The position numbers and the translations under genes were made by a program. Positions 19,438-26,522 of a DNA stretch of 64,000 nt are shown in pieces. Position 1 is the first letter of the stretch; each line of letters starts with the position of its first letter. The DNA is from Thiomicrorhabdus immobilis (lineage in GTDB: Bacteria; Pseudomonadota; Gammaproteobacteria; Thiomicrospirales; Thiomicrospiraceae), in NCBI RefSeq assembly GCF_021654855.1, contig NZ_AP024202.1, forward strand, positions 806,001 through 870,000, given 5' to 3'. The notes beneath the pieces were generated by a model, which worked only from the letters and a program-made list of their open reading frames with translations, did no database searches and was not told the origin of the DNA.

Positions 19438-20028
19438 TTAAATGGTTTTGGCAATACTGCGCCAGCTGGTTTTTGTGATGCTTTCAAGGTAGTTTGGTAG
19501 CGGTTGCTCCAGCATGTTGTCCAACCCTAATTGAATTAAACGCATGACACCTCCAAAACTGCTGGCTGCGGCGACCATTAGATCCATCTCGATAAGTTCA
19601 CCTTCATCCATGCCTTGTTGAATGACATCCCTTAAGTTCAAGAAAGGTTGAGATGAGCAAATGGGAGGTAAATTGGGTAAGAACTCTTTATGACGGGCAT
19701 TGAGGATGAACTGCATCGCTTGAGGATGTTTATGGGCAGTTTCTATCATCCACCTAGATAGCTCGTAAAAACGGTCCCAGCTTGAATTGTATTGATTGAA
19801 AATGGCGGTCTGTTCACTTTCAATTTGTTCCAGTAACGCTTGCATTAAGGCTTCCGCGATAGCCTCTTTATCTTTGAAGGCATGGTAGATTGAGCCCGTG
19901 CTCACACCTGAATGTTTTACCAGGTCAGGAATGGAGGTGTTGAAATACCCTTTTTCCATAAATAGGTCGAGGGCGCTATTGAGCACTTTAAGTTTCGCTG
20001 AGCTTAGTTGGTTGTTCACTATATACAT
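19438..20028 (-). CDS. TetR-family transcriptional regulator
   Basis: 196 residues. The N-terminal TetR helix-turn-helix is clear: KVLNSALDLFMEKGYFNTSIPDLVKHSGVSTGSIYHAFKDKEAI (about 14-57), with the typical GSIYHAF recognition helix. The C-terminal ligand domain is not diagnostic. The start ATG has AAAGG eight bases upstream. It heads a four-gene minus-strand unit. A 26-base near-perfect palindrome 51 bases upstream (20079-20104) is its likely operator, so it is probably autoregulated and controls the three genes behind it. Confidence 0.92.
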   Translation of the reverse strand: MYIVNNQLSSAKLKVLNSALDLFMEKGYFNTSIPDLVKHSGVSTGSIYHAFKDKEAIAEALMQALLEQIESEQTAIFNQYNSSWDRFYELSRWMIETAHKHPQAMQFILNARHKEFLPNLPPICSSQPFLNLRDVIQQGMDEGELIEMDLMVAAASSFGGVMRLIQLGLDNMLEQPLPNYLESITKTSWRSIAKTI

Positions 20029-20078
20029 GTATTAAAACCTTTGTCTTTGACTCAAGAAAAGTGGGGGTGTTTGTTTTG

Positions 20079-20104
20079 GAATACTTATTCTAGAATTTGT
20101 ATTC
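20079..20104. promoter_or_regulatory. probable TetR operator
   Basis: 26-base dyad centred on TCTAGA: arms GAATAC / GTATTC and inner ATTCTAGAAT, with 11 of 13 base pairs complementary. It lies in the 296-base spacer between the divergent TetR gene and pcnB. Nothing else was recognised in that spacer. Confidence 0.6.
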
Positions 20105-20324
20105 TAATTTAGTTTGTGCGTTATTTCAAAACAAAATAATCAATTCATTCCACTGTTTTGAGATATGGGTTGGTACGTTCAGGAATGTTTTAATTCATCT
20201 GTATTGGGTAAAGTGTTGTTTTGTAGGTCGTTTAGTTGTTTTAAATGTATCTAAAGCTTTGAACTTGGGCTAAAAGTCGATAGAATGGGGTTTTATTTTG
20301 TGAACACACGTCTAAACACACTCT

Positions 20325-21758
20325 ATGCAACGAATTATTCGTAAAATCAGCGCCTTTTTCTCTAGGGCAAAACAGATTCCTGAACTTGGTTCAATAGGAA
20401 AAACTTCTCCCGTCATCGTTAAACGCCAGAAACATGGCATCTCTCGTAAGCAAATTGATAAATCCGCTTTAGATGTTTTGTATGGTTTAAAGCGCGGTGG
20501 CTATGACGCCTATTTGGTTGGCGGTTGCGTTCGCGACTTATTGTTAGGTCTCGAGCCGAAAGATTTTGATGTCGTCACGGATGCAGAACCTGATCAAGTT
20601 AAGAATGTCTTCAAACAGCGTTGTCGTTTGATTGGCCGCAGATTCAGATTGGCCCATGTTCGCTTTGGGCGAATGATGATTGAGGTGGCTACCTTTAGAG
20701 GGCAAGGCGATGGTGACGGCCGCAAAGACCGTTTTGGCCGTAAGGGGCGATTATCTGGGCCGGCTCGAGAAGTCGATGATAGCGGCCGTCTATTAAGAGA
20801 CAACGTCTATGGAACCATCGAGGAAGATGTTTGGCGTCGTGATTTTACCGTCAACGCGCTTTATTACGATATTAAGACCTTCTCTATCACGGATTACACT
20901 GGTGGTCTTGACGATATCAAGAAAGGTCAGCTACGCCTAATTGGTGACCCGGAAACCCGATATCGTGAAGATCCGGTGCGAATGATTCGTGCGATACGTT
21001 TTGCCTCTAAATTAGGGTTTAAAATTGAAAAACATACTGAAAAACCGATTGTTGGATTAGCGCCATTATTGCAAGATGTGTCTAATGCTCGAATGTTTGA
21101 AGAGGTCTTGAAACTGTTCCATAGTGGTGTTGCGGTTGAAGTATTTGAAAAACTTCGTCATTATGGTTTGTTTGAACACCTATTCCCATTGACGGAACAA
21201 ATCCTATCTGAAGAGAAAGACGGTTTCCCGCGTATGTTAGTGATTGAGGCTCTGAAAAGTACAGATGCTCGAATTCAAAGTGGTAAATCGGTCAATCCGG
21301 CATTTCTCTTTGCGGCCATGCTTTGGGAGCCAATGCTACAACGCAAACAACATTTTTTAGATGAAGGTTTCGCTCATCAAGATGCTTTTTATGCGGCTTG
21401 TAATGATGTGATTGAGCAGCAAATCAAGCGTACCGCTATTCCTAAGCGTTTTACTGCACAAATGCGGGATATTTGGAACTTGCAACATAGATTGCCAAAA
21501 CGTCATGGCGATAGAGCGCAGAAAATCATTGAGCATCCTCGTTTTAGAGCGGCTTATGATTTTATCGGGGTTCGAGCGGCCGCCGGTGAGACGGAAGTGC
21601 AATCTATTTTTGACTGGTGGACAGTTTATCAAGAAAAAGATCCTGTTGAACAAGTGGCTTTCGCAAACTCAGTTGAAAAACCTCAGCGAAAAAAACGTGT
21701 CCGTCGCAATCGCAACTTTTATCGTAAAAGAAGCCAGTCCGGTGAAGATAAATCATAA
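20325..21758 (+). CDS. pcnB: poly(A) polymerase I
   Basis: 477 residues, matching gammaproteobacterial PcnB. It adds 3' poly(A) tails that speed RNA decay. The nucleotidyltransferase head is LVGGCVRDLLLGLEPKDFDVVTDA (about 65-88), with the catalytic DFD, then RRFRLAHVRFG and EEDVWRRDFTVNALYYD. The tail is strongly basic (KPQRKKRVRRNRNFYRKRSQ), as in PcnB and unlike CCA-adding enzymes. folK follows by 33 bases, the usual pcnB-folK pairing. Confidence 0.95.
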   Translation: MQRIIRKISAFFSRAKQIPELGSIGKTSPVIVKRQKHGISRKQIDKSALDVLYGLKRGGYDAYLVGGCVRDLLLGLEPKDFDVVTDAEPDQVKNVFKQRCRLIGRRFRLAHVRFGRMMIEVATFRGQGDGDGRKDRFGRKGRLSGPAREVDDSGRLLRDNVYGTIEEDVWRRDFTVNALYYDIKTFSITDYTGGLDDIKKGQLRLIGDPETRYREDPVRMIRAIRFASKLGFKIEKHTEKPIVGLAPLLQDVSNARMFEEVLKLFHSGVAVEVFEKLRHYGLFEHLFPLTEQILSEEKDGFPRMLVIEALKSTDARIQSGKSVNPAFLFAAMLWEPMLQRKQHFLDEGFAHQDAFYAACNDVIEQQIKRTAIPKRFTAQMRDIWNLQHRLPKRHGDRAQKIIEHPRFRAAYDFIGVRAAAGETEVQSIFDWWTVYQEKDPVEQVAFANSVEKPQRKKRVRRNRNFYRKRSQSGEDKS

Positions 21759-21791
21759 GGCATGCCAAGTATGCTTTACGTTGTGTGAGTG

Positions 21792-22283
21792 ATGGTTATG
21801 ACAACAAAGAGAGTCTATATCGGATTAGGAAGTAACTTAGCCGATCCTGTCGAACAACTGAATATCGCTCTTGAGTCAATTGCATCACTACCTGCAACCC
21901 AGCTTATTCAAACCTCTTCCTTTTATGGCTCCAAACCTTTGGGGCCGCAAGACCAGCCTGATTTTATCAATGCGGTTTGTGAAATACAGACCGAGCTAAC
22001 ACCTGCCGATTTACTCAAAGAGTTGCAAACTATCGAATTAGAGCAAGGGCGTATTAAAAAACGTCACTGGGGTGAGCGTTTGATTGATTTGGATATTTTA
22101 TTATTTGGAGAAGAGGTGATTGATACCCCTGACTTGATTGTGCCTCACTCTCAAATAACGTTGCGAGATTTTGTGTTAATACCGTTGGCGGAAATTGCAC
22201 CAGGCCTGGTGATTCCGCAAAAAGGTGAGATTTCTGAATTGATTTCTCAGCTCCAAGAGTCCTATTTAATGACGGTGAATTAA
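21792..22283 (+). CDS. folK: 2-amino-4-hydroxy-6-hydroxymethyldihydropteridine pyrophosphokinase
   Basis: About 163 residues; the start could be the ATG at 21792 or 21798, and neither has a strong ribosome site. HPPK transfers pyrophosphate from ATP to the pterin in folate synthesis. Motifs are YIGLGSNL near the start, SSFYGSKPLGPQDQPDFINAV, and the Mg-binding HWGERLIDLDILLFG with its two aspartates. It is followed by panB (110 bases). A perfect ACCAGGCCTGGT lies inside at 22199-22210. Confidence 0.95.
   Translation: MVMTTKRVYIGLGSNLADPVEQLNIALESIASLPATQLIQTSSFYGSKPLGPQDQPDFINAVCEIQTELTPADLLKELQTIELEQGRIKKRHWGERLIDLDILLFGEEVIDTPDLIVPHSQITLRDFVLIPLAEIAPGLVIPQKGEISELISQLQESYLMTVN
22199..22210. 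repeat. ACCAGGCCTGGT palindrome, copy 4 (inside folK)
   Basis: Perfect 12-base copy encoding Pro-Gly-Leu-Val in FolK. A one-mismatch copy follows 421 bases later in panB (22620-22631) in another reading frame, encoding Gln-Ala-Trp. Confidence 0.9.
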
Positions 22284-22393
22284 GTTTTACGGTTAAAATT
22301 CTCTATAATATGGCTCCATTGAAAACATTGACCTGCAAATTCATTTAATCTTTGGATTTAAGACAGGTTCTTTAACTCCATTTAGGAAAACTT

Positions 22394-23185
22394 ATGGCTA
22401 TCACGCTTTCAAAACTTAAGAAGATGCATCAGGACAATTCTAAAATTGTTTGTTTAACCGCATATGACGCAAGTTTTGCACACTGGGTGGCTGAAGCGGG
22501 GGTTGAGGTGATTTTGGTAGGTGATTCATTGGGGATGGTTGTGCAAGGCCATGCCACCACTTTGCCTGTGACCCTGGATGAAATGGTTTATCACACTCAG
22601 ATGGTGCAGCGGGGTAATCAGCAGGCCTGGTGCATTGCAGATTTACCTTTTATGAGTGATACCACGGTTGAACAAACCCTGCAGAGCGCGGCTCGTCTTA
22701 TGAAAGAGGGTGGAGCCAATATGGTCAAGCTGGAAGGTGGTGAGCGTGTGCTTAAAGCCGTCGCTGCACTTTCTGCTTTAGGTATCCCAGTTTGTGGTCA
22801 CTTGGGTCTATTACCACAATCGGTTGAAAAGTACGGTTATAAGGTTCAGGGCAGAGATGACGCTTCTGCACAACGCTTGATTTCAGAAGCAAAGTCCCTT
22901 GAGTCGGCAGGTGCTGAAATGTTGGTTTTGGAGTGTGTACCTGCAAGCTTGGCGAAAAGTATTACCGAGCAGTTGGCTATTCCGGTAATCGGCATTGGCT
23001 CAGGTAAGGATACTAGCGGTCAGGTATTGGTTTTAAACGATATGCTGGGCATTACCGTCGGCTCATCGCCCAAGTTCTCTAAAAACTTTATGGCTCAATC
23101 GGATTCTATTCAGCAAGCGTTGGCAAACTATGTGTCAGAAGTTAAGTCTGAGCAATTCCCTGCTGAGATGCATTTAGTGGGTTAA
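22394..23185 (+). CDS. panB: 3-methyl-2-oxobutanoate hydroxymethyltransferase
   Basis: 263 residues, standard for PanB. It makes ketopantoate from ketoisovalerate and methylene-tetrahydrofolate, the first step to pantothenate. Recognisable stretches are [35 protein letters not shown] with the Mg-binding aspartate, [16 protein letters not shown] and the catalytic-region [28 protein letters not shown] is near the C-terminus. panC follows on the same strand after 145 bases; folate (folK) and pantothenate genes are linked here through this enzyme's cofactor. Confidence 0.97.
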   Translation: MAITLSKLKKMHQDNSKIVCLTAYDASFAHWVAEAGVEVILVGDSLGMVVQGHATTLPVTLDEMVYHTQMVQRGNQQAWCIADLPFMSDTTVEQTLQSAARLMKEGGANMVKLEGGERVLKAVAALSALGIPVCGHLGLLPQSVEKYGYKVQGRDDASAQRLISEAKSLESAGAEMLVLECVPASLAKSITEQLAIPVIGIGSGKDTSGQVLVLNDMLGITVGSSPKFSKNFMAQSDSIQQALANYVSEVKSEQFPAEMHLVG

Positions 23186-23330
23186 GCCAGAAATTAAATT
23201 GAACTCGCTTTTACTAAAGTAGCTTCGGTCTCTAGCCAGTTATTCTTAGGGTTATTTATAGGCGTTTTCTTTCTTCAGTCTCCTTTTCAGTTTTAATCTT
23301 TTTATCATTTCATATTAAATGTAGGTTTTT

Positions 23331-24176
23331 ATGCAAGTTTTTGAACAAGTTCATGCATTACGTAAGCAGGTTGCGGAATGGAAAAAATCAGGTCACTCGG
23401 TAGGATTTGTCCCTACCATGGGGAATCTACATGATGGGCATTTAAGCTTGGTTAAAAAGGCGCAGCAAACTTGCGATAAGGTAATTGTCAGTATTTTTGT
23501 AAACCCGATGCAGTTTGGCCCCAATGAAGATTTTGATAGTTATCCTCGCACATTTGAAGCCGACCAATCTAAATTGGCCAAAGTGCAGGCGGATGCGGTC
23601 TTTTATCCAACCGTAGATGAGGTATATCCTAAAGGTCTAGGGCAGACCCAAGTCTGTGTGCCCGCCGCTATAACCGGGCTTTTAGAGGGGGCGGAGCGCC
23701 CTGGGCATTTTGATGGTGTTACCACCGTCGTTTGCAAATTGTTCAATATGGTACAGCCGAATACGGCATTTTTTGGACAGAAAGACTATCAGCAATTAGC
23801 CGTCATCAAGACCATGGTTGAAGATCTATCGATGCCAATTGAAATTGTGGCCGTGCCTATTGCTAGAGATGAGGATGGCTTGGCTTTGAGTTCGCGTAAC
23901 CAATACCTTTCTGAAGAACAGCGACAAGTTGCTCCAAAGTTATTCACTGTTTTACAAGATGTTGCCGTTGCGATCGGTTCCGGCAATGGTGATTTTGATG
24001 CCTTATGCCAAGTGGCAACAGCACGTTTAATGTCGGAAGGTTTTGATGGGGTTGACTATATTAAGGTTTGTCATGCAGATACCTTGCTTCCCGCTCATGA
24101 GAGTGATGGCGGCAAAGTCATTCTCGCGGTCGCACGGCTAGGTAAAACCAGGCTTTTGGATAATATTTTGCTTTAA
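23331..24176 (+). CDS. panC: pantothenate synthetase
   Basis: 281 residues. PanC joins pantoate and beta-alanine with ATP. The HIGH-type motif is PTMGNLHDGHLSLV (about 29-42). FVNPMQFGPNEDFDSYPR, GHFDGVTTVVCKLFN, FFGQKDYQQL and the KMSK-like LALSSRNQYLS all match the family. panB lies upstream and panD lies 1.7 kb away on the other strand, with the stator genes between. Confidence 0.97.
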   Translation: MQVFEQVHALRKQVAEWKKSGHSVGFVPTMGNLHDGHLSLVKKAQQTCDKVIVSIFVNPMQFGPNEDFDSYPRTFEADQSKLAKVQADAVFYPTVDEVYPKGLGQTQVCVPAAITGLLEGAERPGHFDGVTTVVCKLFNMVQPNTAFFGQKDYQQLAVIKTMVEDLSMPIEIVAVPIARDEDGLALSSRNQYLSEEQRQVAPKLFTVLQDVAVAIGSGNGDFDALCQVATARLMSEGFDGVDYIKVCHADTLLPAHESDGGKVILAVARLGKTRLLDNILL

Positions 24177-24309
24177 CACCTAATGGGTTTCGAAAATTGT
24201 AAATAGGCGGATTATATAGCTCTTTTTGCAATCAAAAGGAAATGGTTTCTTCTTACAGCTTGAGAAGTTTGTTCTAAGTTTTTATAACGTAATTTAACTG
24301 AATATATTT

Positions 24310-25083
24310 ATGAGTTTTTCAACTTTGATTGGTTTGGTGGCCGGGATTACCATTGTGTTGATTGCAATGGCGATGGGTTCGTCCATCTCTATGTTTATCA
24401 ATATACCAGGGCTGATGATTGTGGTTGGTGGTACGGTTGCCGCAACCATGATCCGCTATTCCATGGCTGATAGCTTTAAAGCGATAGGTATGTCTTTCAG
24501 TGTATTAAAGGTCAATTCTGAAGTGAAAGATTTCAATGAGTTGGTTGATATCACCGAGGACTTGTTGAGATTGGTGCGCAGTAAGGGGGTTTTGGCTATG
24601 GAAGGCTATGAGGTAAACAATAGCTTCTATAGCTCAGGTGTACGCATGCTGGTTGATGGCTATGCTTTGGAGCTGGTTAAACAAACCTTAAAAGAGAAAA
24701 ACAAGCTACTGGTTGAAAAGGCAGAAACCAGTGCGGGTGTGTTCCGTTCGATTGGTGAGGCTGCTCCTGCATTTGGGATGATTGGTACTTTGGTCGGTTT
24801 GATTCAAATGTTGTCTAATTTGAGTGATCCGTCTGCTATTGGGCCGGCTATGGCGGTAGCGATGCTGACCACTCTATATGGTGCCATGATTGCCAACTTG
24901 ATGGCATTGCCAATTGCGGACAAGATTGAATCTTGGGTGCAAAATGAATCTGACCGAGAGATGCTTATTATCGAAGCGATTGAAAGTATCGGGCAGGGGC
25001 ATAATCCCTCGGTTATGCGTGATTTACTGGCGCCATATCTGCAGATCAATAGTAAGGCCAAGGGTCGTGGCGAAGAAGGTTAA
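24310..25083 (+). CDS. pomA: flagellar stator protein, MotA/PomA type
   Basis: 257 residues, nearer to PomA (about 253) than to proton-type MotA (about 295). With PomB it forms the stator ion channel that turns the flagellar rotor. Four membrane helices are visible: at the N-terminus (TLIGLVAGITIVLIAMAMG and MFINIPGLMIVVGGTVAATM) and around 155-205 (PAFGMIGTLVGLIQML and MAVAMLTTLYGAMIANLMALP). The cytoplasmic loop lies between helices 2 and 3. The pomB start overlaps the end of this gene. It lies 22 kb from the main flagellar cluster. Confidence 0.92.
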   Translation: MSFSTLIGLVAGITIVLIAMAMGSSISMFINIPGLMIVVGGTVAATMIRYSMADSFKAIGMSFSVLKVNSEVKDFNELVDITEDLLRLVRSKGVLAMEGYEVNNSFYSSGVRMLVDGYALELVKQTLKEKNKLLVEKAETSAGVFRSIGEAAPAFGMIGTLVGLIQMLSNLSDPSAIGPAMAVAMLTTLYGAMIANLMALPIADKIESWVQNESDREMLIIEAIESIGQGHNPSVMRDLLAPYLQINSKAKGRGEEG

Positions 25084-25810
25084 ACCCTGTCCAGCCTGGC
25101 TGGCTACTTTTGCGGATTTAATGTCATTGCTGATGGCGTTGTTTGTGCTGTTGTATGCAATGTCGAGCACGGATATCCCCAAATATAAAGCCGTGGTCGA
25201 ATCATTGACGGAAACCTTGGGTAATGGCAGTGAGTTATCGCCAGAACAGAAACAGTTTTTTGAATCATTGTTATCCACTGAAAAAGCCTCTGAGCAGGTA
25301 GAGCCACCAGCCGCTCCTGTTGTGCCGGAAGAGGTCAGTGTGGATAATCTGAAGCCCTTGTATGATAGTTTGATCGAGACCTATTCCGAAGCAGGGAAGA
25401 AAAGCGAAATTAAGATTGATTATGATGTTGAGAGTAATCAAATCAGATTGATTTTTCCTGAGCAGATAGCATTCGACCCTGGGCGTGCCGACCTGAAACC
25501 CCGTTTTGTTGAGCTGTTAAGAAAGTTTTTTGCTTTCAAAGATGAAAAGGTGGCTTTGCAAGTCGTTGGGCATACCGATAGTCGTCCAGTCTCTGGAGGG
25601 CGTTTTAAATCCAACTGGGAGTTGTCGAGTGCAAGGGCGGCTAGTGTGATTGAGCAGTTGGTTCAAGATCGAGCTATTAGGCCTGAGCAAGCACAAGCAA
25701 TTGGTTTGGCTGATACCCAGCCGGTATCCTTGGGGGATACAGAGGTCGATTATGCTAAGAATCGTAGGGTGGAGATATTGATCGCTCCAGAGAGCTCAAG
25801 GCCTAGATAG
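25067..25810 (+). CDS. pomB: flagellar stator protein, MotB/PomB type
   Basis: 247 residues from a GTG at 25067 that overlaps the pomA stop by 17 bases; the frame is open further upstream but the family starts here (AKKVKPCPAWLATFADLMSLLMALFVLLYAM). D17 in TFADLM is the ion-carrying aspartate. The C-terminal OmpA-like peptidoglycan-binding domain contains VVGHTDSRPVSGGRFKSNWELSSARA and AKNRRVEI. Ion choice is inferred as sodium from PomA resemblance and from FlgT/FlgP elsewhere in the window. A terminator follows. Confidence 0.93.
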   Translation: MAKKVKPCPAWLATFADLMSLLMALFVLLYAMSSTDIPKYKAVVESLTETLGNGSELSPEQKQFFESLLSTEKASEQVEPPAAPVVPEEVSVDNLKPLYDSLIETYSEAGKKSEIKIDYDVESNQIRLIFPEQIAFDPGRADLKPRFVELLRKFFAFKDEKVALQVVGHTDSRPVSGGRFKSNWELSSARAASVIEQLVQDRAIRPEQAQAIGLADTQPVSLGDTEVDYAKNRRVEILIAPESSRPR

Positions 25811-25845
25811 CTGTTTGAATACATTTAATGTGATTGTTTTGAAAA

Positions 25846-25875
25846 TAAAAAAGCTGACTTAAAGTCAGCTTTTTT
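25846..25875. terminator. bidirectional terminator between pomB and panD
   Basis: Stem AAAAAAGCTGACTT / AAGTCAGCTTTTTT with an almost absent loop, with A and T runs on both sides of converging genes. Confidence 0.9.
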
Positions 25876-25896
25876 GGTCTTAAGGGTTAATAAAGA

Positions 25897-26295
25897 TTAA
25901 CTGGCTTTAGACATGTCTACCGTTTGTGTCGGAATCGTATTGCGTGTATGCGTGATTTGATTGTTCTCGTCAAAGTAGACAAGTTTGGGTTTGAAGTTAT
26001 CAGCTTCTGCCTCATCCATCGATGCATAAGTTGCAATAATCAACAAATCCTTTGGGTTTGCTTTATGAGCCGCAGCGCCGTTTACAGAGATGATTCCACT
26101 ATGATCTTCTGCACGAATCGCATAGGTTGTGAAACGTTCACCGTTATTGATGTTATAGATTTGGATTTGTTCGTATTCTCGAATCCCTGCCACTTCTAAT
26201 AAGTGACCATCGATTGCACATGAGCCTTCATAGTCTAGCTCAGCATGTGTGGTCGTCACACGATGTAGTTTCGATTTTAGTAGCGTTACTTGCAT
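25897..26295 (-). CDS. panD: aspartate 1-decarboxylase (pyruvoyl enzyme)
   Basis: 132 residues. PanD makes beta-alanine for PanC. The self-processing site G24-S25 is in DYEGSCAID, and K9 (LLKSKLHRV) plus the tyrosine of FTTYAIR are the expected catalytic residues; NGAAAH completes the barrel motif. It converges on pomB. It is transcribed alone, after ppc on the same strand with a terminator between. Confidence 0.97.
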   Translation of the reverse strand: MQVTLLKSKLHRVTTTHAELDYEGSCAIDGHLLEVAGIREYEQIQIYNINNGERFTTYAIRAEDHSGIISVNGAAAHKANPKDLLIIATYASMDEAEADNFKPKLVYFDENNQITHTRNTIPTQTVDMSKAS

Positions 26296-26467
26296 ATAGT
26301 TCTCTTTAGCTCGAAAAATGGGATCACCATTACTCAGTTTACGGCAGATTTTTAACCCTAAACAGCGAAAATTAAGTTTGGGCTGACTATTATACTGTTA
26401 TTTTCATAAATTTCTAATTTTAAGAAATTTAGTTTATATAACGATTAAATTTATTAGTATAAATAAA

Positions 26468-26497
26468 AAACCCCACTCGATGATAGTGGGGTTCTTT
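26468..26497 (-). terminator. terminator after ppc
   Basis: Stem ACCCCACT / AGTGGGGT with a seven-base loop. Read on the minus strand it runs into a T tract. Confidence 0.85.
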
Positions 26498-26522
26498 GTT
26501 GAGGGTAAAGGCTTAAACAGTA

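Noticed and set aside
21412-21792. 126-codon frame inside pcnB
   Set aside because: It is a shadow of pcnB in another frame, ending at the folK start.
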